Below, in pieces: positions 49,415-59,600 of a stretch of DNA of 64,000 bases. Source of the DNA: Pseudomonas piscis (GTDB lineage: Bacteria > Pseudomonadota > Gammaproteobacteria > Pseudomonadales > Pseudomonadaceae); NCBI RefSeq assembly GCF_009380155.1, contig NZ_WHUV01000008.1:80669-144668 (forward strand), given 5' to 3'. Position 1 is the stretch's first letter; each line of letters starts with the position of its first letter. The notes below the pieces were generated by a model. It was not told the DNA's origin. It was given only the letters and a program-made list of their open reading frames with translations, and ran no database searches. The translations under genes and the position numbers were made by a program.

Positions 49415-50941
49415 TCAACGCAGGCTGATGGTGGTGTTCACACCGTCGTTGACGCTGTCATCGTCGAACCAGCGGCTGGTGACGGTCTTGGTCTGAGTGT
49501 AGAACTGCACCACTTGCTTGCCGTACGGACCCAGGTCGCCGAGCTTGGAACCGCGCGAACCGGTGAAGCTGAAGAACGGTACCGGCACCGGGATCGGGAT
49601 GTTGATCCCCACCTGGCCAACGTCGATTTCGCTCTGGAACTTGCGTGCCGCCGCGCCGCTCTGGGTGAACAGGCCGGTGCCGTTGCCGAAGGGGTTGGCG
49701 TTGACCAGGGCGATGGCCTGGTCGAGGGTGTCGACTTCCAGCACCACCAGCACCGGGCCGAAGATTTCCTGGGTGTAGATCTGCATGTCGGTGGTCACCC
49801 CGGAGAACAGGGTCGGGCCGACGAAATTGCCTTGCTCGTAGCCCGGGACCTTGACGTCACGGCCGTCCAGCTCGAGCTTGGCGCCTTCCTTGATACCGCT
49901 TTCGATCAGGCCCAGCACGCGCTCCTTGGCCCGTTTGGAGATCACCGGGCCGACATCGGTGCCCGGCTCGCAACCGGCGTTGACCTTGAGCTTGCTCGCG
50001 GCTTCCTTGATGTCCGGCAGCCATTCACGAGCCTTGCCCACCAGCACCGCCACCGAGGTGGCCATGCACCGTTGGCCGGCCGCGCCGAACGCCGCACCGG
50101 CCAGGGCGTTGACGGTCTGGGTACGGTTGGCGTCAGGCAGCACCACGGCGTGGTTCTTGGCGCCCATCATCGATTGCACCCGCTTGCCATGCTTGCCCGC
50201 CAGGTCATAGACATGGGTGCCGACGGCAGTGGAGCCGACGAAGGACACGGCCTTGATGTCGGCGTGGGTGCACAGGGCATCCACCACTTCCTTGCCGCCA
50301 TGGACCACGTTGAGCACGCCGGCCGGAACTCCCGCCTCCACCGCCAGCTCCACCAGCAACATGGTGGACAGTGGGTCTTGCTCGGAAGGCTTGAGGACGA
50401 AGGTGTTGCCGCAGGCGATGGCCATCGGGAACATCCACAGCGGGATCATCGCCGGGAAGTTGAACGGGGTGATGCCGGCGCACACGCCGATAGGCTGGCG
50501 CAGGGTGTAGGTATCCACGCCGCCGGCGACGTTCTCGGCGAACTCGCCCATCTGCAGGGTGCCGATGGAGCAGGCATGCTCGACCACTTCCAGGCCACGG
50601 AAAATGTCACCTTCGGCATCGGCGATGGTCTTGCCCTGCTCGGCGCTCAGGACCTGGGCGATACGCTTGGAGTGCTCGCGGATCAGGGCCTGGAGCTTGA
50701 GCATGATGCGCATCCGCGCGCCGATCGGGGTCAGTTTCCAGGTCTGGAAGGCGCGTTGGGCCGCGGCGATCGCGGCGTCGACTTCGGCAGCGGTGGCAAA
50801 CGGCACCTTGGCCAGCACTTCCTGGGTCGCGGGGTTGACGATGTCATGCCATTCCTGGCTCTGGGACTGGACCCATTGACCGTCGATCAACAGCTTGACC
50901 TGCTGCAAGGTGGTGCCACCGGACTGGAGGGATGCGTTCAT
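49415..50941 (-). CDS. mmsA: Methylmalonate-semialdehyde dehydrogenase (CoA-acylating)
   Basis: A 508-residue aldehyde dehydrogenase that turns methylmalonate semialdehyde plus CoA and NAD+ to propionyl-CoA and CO2 in valine and inositol catabolism. MmsA-type features: SFVGSTAVGTHVYDLAGKHG near residue 240, VLPDANRTQTVNALAGAAFG near 272, and the catalytic Cys in GQRCMATSVAVLVG (about residue 290). The CoA-acylating class lacks the general-base Glu of ordinary aldehyde dehydrogenases; here the corresponding segment reads differently, as expected. Divergent from a LysR regulator (147 bp). Confidence 0.95.
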   Translation of the reverse strand: MNASLQSGGTTLQQVKLLIDGQWVQSQSQEWHDIVNPATQEVLAKVPFATAAEVDAAIAAAQRAFQTWKLTPIGARMRIMLKLQALIREHSKRIAQVLSAEQGKTIADAEGDIFRGLEVVEHACSIGTLQMGEFAENVAGGVDTYTLRQPIGVCAGITPFNFPAMIPLWMFPMAIACGNTFVLKPSEQDPLSTMLLVELAVEAGVPAGVLNVVHGGKEVVDALCTHADIKAVSFVGSTAVGTHVYDLAGKHGKRVQSMMGAKNHAVVLPDANRTQTVNALAGAAFGAAGQRCMATSVAVLVGKAREWLPDIKEAASKLKVNAGCEPGTDVGPVISKRAKERVLGLIESGIKEGAKLELDGRDVKVPGYEQGNFVGPTLFSGVTTDMQIYTQEIFGPVLVVLEVDTLDQAIALVNANPFGNGTGLFTQSGAAARKFQSEIDVGQVGINIPIPVPVPFFSFTGSRGSKLGDLGPYGKQVVQFYTQTKTVTSRWFDDDSVNDGVNTTISLR

Positions 50942-51088
50942 GGGGTCTCCTGACTTCTTGGGTTCTTATGCAGGGAGCCAAGGCATTGCAGGCCTTGAAA
51001 AGAGAGGCGTCGCGAGTTGGTGTCGGACTGTTTTTGGAGTATAGATGTGCAAACTTCTAATAAGAACGCACATAAAATCCGGTCCATC

Positions 51089-52039
51089 ATGCAAAAAAAC
51101 ATCACCTCCCTGAGCGGCCTGAACTGGGACGACCTGAAGTTCTTCCTGGAAGTGGCCCGTACCCGCAAGGCCAGCAGCGCGGCCAAGCGCCTGGCGGTGG
51201 ACTACACCACGGTGTCGCGGCGCATCGGTTCGCTGGAAACCGCCCTGGGCACCCTGTTGTTCGAGAAATCCCGTACCAACGGTTTCGTCCTGACCGCCGA
51301 GGGCCAGCGTCTGCTGGGCTACGCCGAGGCCATCGAAAGCACCCTGCACATGGCCTGCGAGCAGGTCTCGGGGTCCGGCGTGGCGCTCTCCGGGCATGTA
51401 CGGATGGGCTGCACCGAAGGCTTCGGCACCTTCTTCATCACCCCGCAGTTGAGCCACTTCCTCGGCGCCTACCCGGCGATCTCGGTGGATATCCTGCCGC
51501 TGCCGCACTTCATCAGCCTGTCCAAGCGCGAGGCCGATATCGTCATCGCCCTGGAGCGCCCGGAGCACGGGCCTTATGTGTGCTGCAAGCTATGCGACTA
51601 CCGCCTGCAGCTGTACGCCACCCAGGAATACCTCGATCGCCACCCGCCGATCCGCCGCCCCAGCGACCTGGGCGAGCATCAGTTCATCAGCTATGTCGAC
51701 GACCTGGCCTTCAGCTCCGAGCTGCTGTACCTGGCCAACGTGGTGCCCGGGGCCAGCGCCCACCTGCGCAGCACCAGCGTCATCGCCCAATACGTGGCGG
51801 CGCAACAGGGCCGCTCGCTGGCGATCCTGCCGTGCTTCCTCGCCGCCCAGGACCCACGCCTGCTGCCGGTGCTGCCCAAGGAAATCAACCTGACCCGGCA
51901 GTTCTGGATGTACTGCCGGGAGGATTTGCGCAAGCTCAAGCGCATCACCTTGCTGTGGGATTACATCAGGGAAGTGACCGAGCAGAACCAGCCCCTGTTG
52001 ATGGGGGACAGCCGGAACATGTCGTTCAGCGCCCCCTAG
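51089..52039 (+). CDS. LysR-family regulator, divergent from mmsAB
   Basis: A 316-residue LysR-type protein. The helix-turn-helix (KASSAAKRLAVDYTTVSRRI) lies near residue 22 and the effector domain follows. I place the start at ATG 51089 (MQKNITSLSGLNWDDLKFF); a frame reaching 51017 lacks a ribosome-binding site. Divergent from mmsA, so it probably regulates mmsAB. In P. aeruginosa the mmsAB regulator MmsR is an AraC-type protein, so the control here would differ. The effector is unknown. Confidence 0.88.
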   Translation: MQKNITSLSGLNWDDLKFFLEVARTRKASSAAKRLAVDYTTVSRRIGSLETALGTLLFEKSRTNGFVLTAEGQRLLGYAEAIESTLHMACEQVSGSGVALSGHVRMGCTEGFGTFFITPQLSHFLGAYPAISVDILPLPHFISLSKREADIVIALERPEHGPYVCCKLCDYRLQLYATQEYLDRHPPIRRPSDLGEHQFISYVDDLAFSSELLYLANVVPGASAHLRSTSVIAQYVAAQQGRSLAILPCFLAAQDPRLLPVLPKEINLTRQFWMYCREDLRKLKRITLLWDYIREVTEQNQPLLMGDSRNMSFSAP

Positions 52040-52111
52040 ATAGCCCTCTGGCACGCGCGCGGCCTGGAGAAACGGCCGTAGGACTACAGCCGCTATAGAG
52101 TGGATCGCCGG

Positions 52112-52615
52112 TCAGTCGGCGATCACCACGATCGATACCCGGCGGTTCTCGGTGCGCCCGGCCGGGGTGCTATTGGAAGCCACCGGCTCGCTGCTGCCCA
52201 GGCCGCGCAACTGGATGTTCTCTTCACGCATGCCGGCCTGGGTCAGCACCTTGACCACGCTCTTGGCGCGGCGCACGGAAAGTTGCACGTTGTAGGCCTC
52301 CTTGCCCGAGGCATCGGTATGGCCGTCGACCCGCACCTTCTGGATATCGACGCTGAGCAGGGCCGTGCCGATGCGCTGGACGATCGCGGTGCTGGCCGGG
52401 TTGAGGCTTTCCACGTCGCTGCCGAACAGGACCTTGCCCGACAGGCCGAAGGCCCAGCCTTCATCCGTCAGTTCGAAGCCCTCCTGTTTCAATACCGCAA
52501 TCTGCTTCGGGGTCAGCCCCTTGGGCGGCACGCTCTGGCAACCACTCAGGGCCAGCAGGGCCATGAACACCAGGGTGCTGAAAAGTCGAACCGGACGTTG
52601 CATCGATGAAAACAA
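52112..52615 (-). CDS. yfiB: YfiB-type OmpA-like peptidoglycan-binding lipoprotein
   Basis: A 167-residue outer-membrane lipoprotein. Lipobox L-S-G-C with Cys26, a linker, then an OmpA/Pal-like domain (KVRVDGHTDASGKEAYNVQL, RRAKSVVKVL, and the final GRTENRRVSIVV) that binds peptidoglycan. In the YfiBNR system it captures the YfiR repressor and so switches on YfiN. The TTG at 52615 is preferred as start because AGGAG lies nine bases upstream; the in-frame ATG at 52603 lacks a site. Last gene of yfiR-yfiN-yfiB, 5 bp after yfiN. Confidence 0.87.
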   Translation of the reverse strand: MFSSMQRPVRLFSTLVFMALLALSGCQSVPPKGLTPKQIAVLKQEGFELTDEGWAFGLSGKVLFGSDVESLNPASTAIVQRIGTALLSVDIQKVRVDGHTDASGKEAYNVQLSVRRAKSVVKVLTQAGMREENIQLRGLGSSEPVASNSTPAGRTENRRVSIVVIAD

Positions 52616-52620
52616 GGGAA

Positions 52621-53886
52621 TTAGCTCCTGTTTTGAACCTGGACGGGGGACTCCGCCCCCACTGTGTGTTGCCCGCCTCGCGCGCCACGCTTGGCCTGGT
52701 ACATGGCCGCGTCGGCGGCGTTCAACAGACTGCCCGGAGTGGCGCCATGCTCCGGGTACACGGCGATGCCGATGCTCAGCGACGTCAGGATCGACAGGCT
52801 GCCAGGCAACTGGATCGGCACCTCCATGCTGCTGATGATCTTGTCGGCGATGCGCTGGGCATCCTCGACCCGGTGCAGCGGCGTCAGCAGCACCGCGAAT
52901 TCGTCGCCCCCCAGGCGCGCCACCAGGTCGTCCTCACGCAGTTGCGCGCGGATCCGCGTCGCCACCGCCACCAGTACCGCGTCGCCGGCGGCATGGCCGA
53001 AGTTGTCGTTGATCTCCTTGAACCGGTCGCTGTCCAGAAACAGCACCGCCATGCGCTCGTTGTGCTTGTTGGCACTGCGCAAGGCGCGGATCAGCCGGCC
53101 CTCGAAGAACGCCCGGTTGGGCAGGCCGGTGAGGCTGTCATGGCTGGCCTGGTGGGCCAGGGTTTCGTTTTCGCTCTGCAGGTGGGTCTGCCAGACCTCC
53201 AGCTCATCGAGCAGGGCATTGAAGTCATTGCCCAGGTTGTCCAGCTCGGCGATTTGCGCCGGCGGCACCCGCTGGTCGAAGGCTCGTTCGCGCCGGGCCG
53301 CGTGGGCCACGTCCGCCAGGCTGCGCAGGGGGCCGGTAATGCCGCGCAATTGCCGGCGCGCCAGGTACAGCGCCGCCCAGGCGCTCAAGGCGATGCACAG
53401 CACGATGCCCACCAGGCCGCTGAAGAGGAAACGCAACAGGTTGCCGCCATGGCCGGTGACGTTGACCGTGCCGATCTCCTGGCCCTGGCGGAAGATCGGC
53501 AGGCTGATGGGTTTTTCCAGGAAGGCACTGGCGATGTGCATTTCCAGGTTGGCCAGCAGGCCGCTGTCGGGGCGCTGCCAACTGGCCAGCAACTGGCCCT
53601 GGCTGTCGTACACCTTGGCATCGGCCACCTCTTCGGTGGAGGCGATCAGGGCCAGGGAGTCGGCGGCCGCGCCGCTGTCGTTGAACACTACCGCGGCTTC
53701 CACCGTGTAACTGATGGAGCGGGCGATCAGGTGCAGGTTGTGGTCGGCGTACACCCGCAGCGCCAGCACGCCCAGGCAGGTCAGGGACAAGCTGGCCAGG
53801 CCGATCGCCAGCAAGGCGACCGCCAGGTGGCCGCGACCTATGACCGACCGCAACGTGGGACGGGGGTTGGGCTTGAACAGTTTCAT
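52621..53886 (-). CDS. yfiN: Diguanylate cyclase YfiN/TpbB
   Basis: A 421-residue inner-membrane enzyme that makes c-di-GMP from two GTP. TM1 lies about residues 20-42, a periplasmic PAS-like domain follows (43-155), TM2 about 158-182, HAMP to about 240, and GGDEF from about 255. The catalytic motif LGGDEFAVL (near residue 326) is intact, so activity is expected. YfiR represses it through the periplasmic domain. The start is ATG 53886, overlapping the yfiR stop by 4 bp, so the two are translationally coupled. Matches TpbB (P. aeruginosa), linked to biofilm and persistent small-colony growth. Confidence 0.9.
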   Translation of the reverse strand: MKLFKPNPRPTLRSVIGRGHLAVALLAIGLASLSLTCLGVLALRVYADHNLHLIARSISYTVEAAVVFNDSGAAADSLALIASTEEVADAKVYDSQGQLLASWQRPDSGLLANLEMHIASAFLEKPISLPIFRQGQEIGTVNVTGHGGNLLRFLFSGLVGIVLCIALSAWAALYLARRQLRGITGPLRSLADVAHAARRERAFDQRVPPAQIAELDNLGNDFNALLDELEVWQTHLQSENETLAHQASHDSLTGLPNRAFFEGRLIRALRSANKHNERMAVLFLDSDRFKEINDNFGHAAGDAVLVAVATRIRAQLREDDLVARLGGDEFAVLLTPLHRVEDAQRIADKIISSMEVPIQLPGSLSILTSLSIGIAVYPEHGATPGSLLNAADAAMYQAKRGARGGQHTVGAESPVQVQNRS

Positions 53887-54464
53887 GGCGTGGCCGGGCG
53901 TCGACGGGACAGTTGCAGCACGCTGGGATGGATTCTCACCCCACTGCGGGCTACGGAGTCCAGGTTGACCTCGAACGACACCTGGCTGTCGCTGACCCGC
54001 AGGCAGAACAGGCTGCCCACGGTGCATTGGTCGCCGCCCTCGCTGATGCTCAGTACCGGCTGGCCAGTCAACGAGCTGAAGAGCCGGGTGCGTTCCTCGA
54101 CGGTCAGCTTGCCGACATAGACCGAGTCGCAGTCACTGGCGATCTTCGGGTTGCTGGCCAGCAGGCGGCGCACCACTACCGGGCGCCCGGTCGCCTGGGT
54201 GGCGCCCTTGAGGAGATCGTCGGTGTATTCGGTGGGACCTACCACGCACAGTCGCAGCTGGGCGGGCTCCACCGGCCAACGTGCGTAGCTGAGGATGCCC
54301 AGCACCACCTGCGTCACCGCCTTCGCGCGCTGCTCGGCCAGGCTGACCGGGGCCGAGGGCTCCGGCTGAGCGATGGCCAACAGGCTGAACAGGCAGAGGA
54401 AGGTCGACAGCACGCACTGCCGCCACCCTAAAATACGCTCTGTCCTCAAGACAGCCACGTCCAT
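53883..54464 (-). CDS. yfiR: YfiR periplasmic repressor of YfiN
   Basis: A 193-residue periplasmic protein (DUF4154). A signal peptide ends near residue 33 (LFSLLAIAQ). The mature part carries the YfiR features: VVLGILSYARWPVEPAQLRL, the conserved Cys quartet (LRLCVVGP, ASDCDSVY, DQCTVGSLFCLR) that forms two disulfides in the P. aeruginosa protein and makes it redox-sensitive. It binds the YfiN periplasmic domain and blocks cyclase activity. A GTG at 54488 in the same frame is an alternative start; neither has a strong ribosome-binding site. First gene of the yfi operon. Confidence 0.88.
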   Translation of the reverse strand: MDVAVLRTERILGWRQCVLSTFLCLFSLLAIAQPEPSAPVSLAEQRAKAVTQVVLGILSYARWPVEPAQLRLCVVGPTEYTDDLLKGATQATGRPVVVRRLLASNPKIASDCDSVYVGKLTVEERTRLFSSLTGQPVLSISEGGDQCTVGSLFCLRVSDSQVSFEVNLDSVARSGVRIHPSVLQLSRRRPATP

Positions 54465-54568
54465 GCAGGGAATCTCGTTGATTTTCACGGAAATGATGCC
54501 GCAACGATAGCACAGCCCAGGAAAGTGCCGCGATATCGAAGCGCTGCAAGATGCCTGGAACCGGGGCG

Positions 54569-56638
54569 TCAGTCCAGCTCCAGCATCAGCCCGCTCAAGC
54601 GCTTGACCTTGCGCCGCACTGCCTCCTCGAACACTCCGGCACGGGGCTCGATCAGGCTGAACCAGTCCTTGGCGCGGGTGATTCCGGTGTAGATCAGTTC
54701 CTTGGTCAGCACAGGATTCAACGCATCAGGCAGGATCAACGCAGTGTGGGCGAACTCCGAGCCCTGGGACTTGTGCACCGTCATGGCATAGACCGTCTCG
54801 ATATCATTCAGACGGCTGGGTAGTACCAGGCGCACTCCACCCTGGCCGTCGTTGCGCGGGAAGGCCACGCGCAGCACCTGGCGCCCCCCCTGCTCCGGCA
54901 GGTGCAGGGCGATGCCGATATCGCCGTTCATCAGGCCCAGGCCGTAGTCGTTGCGGGTCATCAGCACTGGCCGGCCCTCGTACCACTGCTGGTCGCTGTC
55001 GATCAGCCGCGCCTTGAACAGGGCCTGGGTCACGCGCAGGTTGAGGTTCTCCACGCCCCAAGGCCCCTTGCGCACCGCGCACAGCAGCTGGAAGCGGTCG
55101 AAGGCCTGCAAGACATGGCGTGCCCAGTCGGTCCAGAGCCGGTCGTCGACAGCAGTGTCGGCGGCGGGACGCTGGCTGCGCAGGACATTCAGGTAGTGAC
55201 GATAACCTTGCGGCCCCTCGCCGTGACCTTCCAGCAACAGCCGCTCCAGGGCCCGATCCTGTTCGCCCTTGAGACCCAGGCAGTACAGGTCGGCATGACT
55301 GCGCGCCGCCAGCAGGCGCCGGGCTTCGTCGGCTTGCTGCTGGTTGACCCAGCGCGCCAGCTGGCCGATGCCGCTGCCTTCGCCGAAGCGCCGGGAGTGA
55401 CGCAGCATCACCACTTGCTGGGCCAGCGGATGCTGGTGCCCGGTGTCTTCCTGCAAGCCGCTGGTGGAGAGGTCTTCACCGCTGACCGCTTCCAGCCAGG
55501 CCCGGGTCCGAGGGTCGTACCAACCGGCCTCGGCATCGCGGCACAGGTCGCCCAGCACCGCCCCGGCCTCCACCGACGCCAACTGGTCCTTGTCCCCCAG
55601 CAGCACCAGGCGGGCATGGGCCGGCAAGGCGTCCAGCAGGTTGGCCATCATTTCCAGGTCGATCATCGAGGCTTCATCCACCACCAGTACATCCAGCGGC
55701 AGGCGATTGCCGGCGTGATGGCGGAAGTGCCGGGTGCCGGGTCGATTGCCCAGCAGACGGTGCACGGTGGTGACGTCGCTGGGGATCTTTTCCCGTACTT
55801 CATCGGCCACCGAAAGCGAGCGAACCTGCAGGCTGATGGACTCGGTCAGACGCGCCGCCGCCTTGCCAGTGGGCGCCGCCAGGCGGATGCGCAGCGGCTT
55901 GCGCGCCTCCACCGCCGGCCCCTGGAGCAAGGCCAACAGGCGCACCACGGTGGTGGTCTTGCCGGTGCCCGGGCCGCCGGTGATGATGCTGAACGCGCCC
56001 CGAGTGGCCAGGGCGCAGGCGAGCTTCTGCCAGTCGACGGGACCGGATGGCCGGGCCGCGCCGAACAAGTCGTCGAGGCGCCGGGCCAGGTGTTCCGGGG
56101 CCGCCTCGGTCTGGGCCAGGCGCTGGCGCAAGGCCTGGTCGATGCGCCGCTCGTAGGCCCAGTAGCGCCTCAGGTACAGGCGCTTGCCCGACAGCACCAA
56201 CGGCCGTTGCCGGGCGGCCTCGCCATGATCCGCCGCCAGGGCCACCAGCCGGCTGCCGGCCAGCACCTTGCACCAGTGGGCGCCTTCCAGGCTGGCCAGG
56301 ACCTGGGACGGCAACACCGGGGCGCCGCCCTGCACATCGCCCTCGGGCGGCAGCGACAGGGCGAAATCCGGCTCCTTGAGTGTCTCGAACAGATCCAGGC
56401 AAACGTGCCCATGTCCCAACTGATGGCTGGTCAGGGCCGCAGCCATAAGCACCAGCGGGTCGCAGTCCGGGTCCAGTTCATGGAGAAAACCGACGAAGGC
56501 CCTGTCCAGGGCCCGCAACCAGCCACGGGCGACCCAACGATCGAGCAACAGCAACAGGTCGGCACAATGGCTCAGCGGCGCCAGGTCCGGGACTTGGGGA
56601 ACCGGCTCGTCCAGGGCGCCAAACAGGTCCGGGGTCAT
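54569..56638 (-). CDS. recD: Exodeoxyribonuclease V alpha subunit RecD
   Basis: A 689-residue 5'-3' helicase of the RecBCD complex. Walker A is GGPGTGKTTT (about residue 224); other helicase motifs follow: LAAPTGKAAARLTESI (Ia), VVDEASMIDLEMMANLLDAL (II), LLGDKDQLASVEAGAVLGDL (III), and the C-terminal YAMTVHKSQGSEF (V) and YTGITRAKDW (VI). The start ATG overlaps the recB stop by 4 bp, so the three genes are coupled. RecD sets nuclease activity and helps in end processing before recombination. Confidence 0.95.
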   Translation of the reverse strand: MTPDLFGALDEPVPQVPDLAPLSHCADLLLLLDRWVARGWLRALDRAFVGFLHELDPDCDPLVLMAAALTSHQLGHGHVCLDLFETLKEPDFALSLPPEGDVQGGAPVLPSQVLASLEGAHWCKVLAGSRLVALAADHGEAARQRPLVLSGKRLYLRRYWAYERRIDQALRQRLAQTEAAPEHLARRLDDLFGAARPSGPVDWQKLACALATRGAFSIITGGPGTGKTTTVVRLLALLQGPAVEARKPLRIRLAAPTGKAAARLTESISLQVRSLSVADEVREKIPSDVTTVHRLLGNRPGTRHFRHHAGNRLPLDVLVVDEASMIDLEMMANLLDALPAHARLVLLGDKDQLASVEAGAVLGDLCRDAEAGWYDPRTRAWLEAVSGEDLSTSGLQEDTGHQHPLAQQVVMLRHSRRFGEGSGIGQLARWVNQQQADEARRLLAARSHADLYCLGLKGEQDRALERLLLEGHGEGPQGYRHYLNVLRSQRPAADTAVDDRLWTDWARHVLQAFDRFQLLCAVRKGPWGVENLNLRVTQALFKARLIDSDQQWYEGRPVLMTRNDYGLGLMNGDIGIALHLPEQGGRQVLRVAFPRNDGQGGVRLVLPSRLNDIETVYAMTVHKSQGSEFAHTALILPDALNPVLTKELIYTGITRAKDWFSLIEPRAGVFEEAVRRKVKRLSGLMLELD

Positions 56639-59600
56639 AGCAGTACTCCCTGCTCCCAGGCCGGTTCGGCCTTGGGTGGCTCGGCCCGGCCCTGGAACAT
56701 CAGGTCCAGGCGTTCGATCAACTGTCGTGGCGGCCGGGCGAAATACACACCCTGGCTGGCCGAGTGGGTACCGCGCAGGAACAGGTACAAGGCGCCGCCC
56801 ATGTGCCGGTCGTAGTCGTAGTCGGCCAGGCGGGCTTTCAACTGTCGATGCAGGGCCAGCAGGTACAGCACGTATTGCAGGTCGTAGCGGTTGTCGAGAA
56901 TCGATTGTTCCATGGCCTGCTCGGTGTAGGCGGCGTCATCGGCGCCCAGCCAGTTGGATTTGTAGTCAGCCACGTAGTAACGGCCGTGGTGCTCGAACGT
57001 CAGGTCGATGAAACCCTTGAACATGCCATTGAGCAGCACCGGCTCGGCGGTGACCCGGGCCGCGCCCTGATGAGTCTGCTGGCGCACCAGTTCATCAAGC
57101 TTGAGCACATCGACCTTGTGGCTGGCGAACCAGAACTCCATTTCGACCCGGTACTGGTCAAGTTGTCCCAGCACCACCGACGGCTGGCCATCGCCAACGG
57201 GCATCGGCGCCTGCAACAGATGCTGCAGCCAGCCGCTCAGGGTCGGGATCCAGCCTTGCCAGCCACGGCGGTTGCAGCGGCGGGCGACGGCATCGGTGAT
57301 CGCCTCGGGGCTGGCATCGAAACCCTCCTCGCCCGCCCACTCCAACAGGCCATGGAGGAAGGTGCCGGGATTCGGTCCACGGGGGAAACGGTGGATATCG
57401 CCACTGCTGGCGATCACTTCCCGAGGGGCCTCGGGATCCAGGCGCTCGTCGTCGAACAGCTTCTGGGCCTGGGGATCGTCCGGCGCCTGGCTGGCACTGC
57501 CGAGGGTGTCGCTGATGCGCAGGGCGCTGTAGGACGCGATCCACCAGTGCTCCGCCGCACGTCGTGCGGGCACCAGTGGGGCCAGCAAGCGGGCCGGGTT
57601 GCGAGGCGGATGGAAACGCTGGTCATCGACGGCCGGCAACTCGCCCACGCCGATGGCCGGGCAGCCTTGCTGCAGATCCAGCAGCCAACGCTGCAGGCCC
57701 GTGGATTCAGTGAGCGCCGCACCGCCCCCCAAGAGATAGCCCAGGGCCGAAAGATGCAGGATGGAACTGCCCTGGTTGCCCCGCTTGAGATCGGCAACCC
57801 CCAGCCAGCAGGCATGCCGGGCCCGGGTCAGGGCCACATAGAGCAGGCGCAGGTCCTCGGCCAGGCGTTCTTCGTCGGCCTGGGCGATCAGTTGCTCGGT
57901 GGGTCGCAGGCTGACCTGGGGCTTGCCGGCGCCATCGTGGTAATGCAACGGCAAGCGGCTGCCGTCCACCGGTTTGGTGGAACAGATGAATGGCAGGAAG
58001 ACCAAGGGATACTCCAGGCCCTTGGACTTGTGGATGGTGACCACCTTGACCAGTTGTTCATCGCTTTCCAGGCGCAGGATCTGCTCTTCGCCGGCCTGTC
58101 CGGAGAGCGCCAGGTGCTCGGCCAGGTGGCGGATCAGCGCCTGCTCGCCATCCAGCTCGGCAGCGTTCTGCTGCAGCAGCTCGCACAGGTGCAGGAGGTT
58201 GGTCAGCACCCGCTCGCCATCGCTGCGGGCCATCAGCGCCTGGGGTAGCTGGAAGTCGTGCAGCAGGCGGCGCAGCATCGGCAGCACGCCCTGGCTGCGC
58301 CAGATCCCACGGTAACCACGGAACTGCATGACCCGTGCTTCCCAGGCCAGTTCATCCTGGTTCAGGCGCTCCAGTTCCAGCAGCGGCAGGTCAAGGGTCA
58401 GCGAAGCCAGGGCCGCCCGTAGCGGCCGCTCCACATCCGGCTCGGCGCAGGCCTTGAGCCACACCAGCAGGTCGCGGGCCTCCTGGGCGGCGAATACCGA
58501 ATCCTTGTCCGAGAGGTAGACACTGCGCACGCCACGGGCAGCCAGCTCGGTACGGATGGCCTGGGCCTCCTTGCCGTCGCGCACCAGGATGGCGATGTCC
58601 GCAGGCAGCAGGCCCGTGCACCCTTGCTGATCGCGAACGAAACCGCTGCGGCCCTGCTGGCCACCGTTGAGCAAGCCGACGATGGCACTGGCACAGGCGG
58701 CGGCCTGTTGCTGGCGATACAAAGCACCGGATACCGGTTGTTCCGAGGGCAGCAGCCAGAAATTCAACGCCGGCAGCGGTTGCCCATCGACCTGCAAACG
58801 CTCTTGGCGATCCTGGGCCGCCACGGGCAGGAACGGCACCGGGTTGTTGCCATTGCTCTCGCGGAACAGGAAGGCACCGCGCCCTTGCGGGCGCTGCTCG
58901 GCTTGCAGGAAGACATGGTTGACCGCAGCGACCATGGCCTGGCTGGAGCGGAAGTTGGTGCCCAGGGTATGCAAGCGGCCATCGGTGGCCTGGCGCGCTC
59001 GCAGGTAGGTATAGATATCGGCGCCGCGAAAGGCATAGATCGCCTGCTTGGGGTCGCCGATCAGGAACAGCCCGGTCGCCGGGTCGTTGTCCTCGATGCG
59101 GTAGATGCTCTCGAAGATCCGGTACTGCACCGGGTCGGTGTCCTGGAATTCGTCGATCAGGGCCACCGGGAATTGCTCGCGAATCAGGCTGGCCAGGCGC
59201 CCGCCATCGTCATTCTGCAAGGCGCCATCGAGGCGCAACAGCATGTCGTCGAAGCCCATCTCGGCGCGACGGCGCTTCTCTTCCTCGAACCGCGCCCCGA
59301 CCCACTGCGCCGCGTGTTGCAGCACCGCCGCATCCGGGCTGGGCAAGGCCTCGAGGCTGGCCTTGAGCCCGGCCATGGCATCGAGACCGGGATGGCTGGG
59401 AGGCTCGCCCTTCCAGGCTTCGCCCATGCCTTCGGGCGTCAGGCGGCTGAAACCGGTGCCGATATCCAGTTGCTCGAGGCTCTCGTCCTCGGCCCAGGCG
59501 CTGATCTTGTCGAACCAGGGCTCGAAATAGCGGGCCTGCATCTTGCGGCCATCGACACTCTTGCTCGCCACCCCTTGCAGGCAGATCTCGCGCAGTTCCT

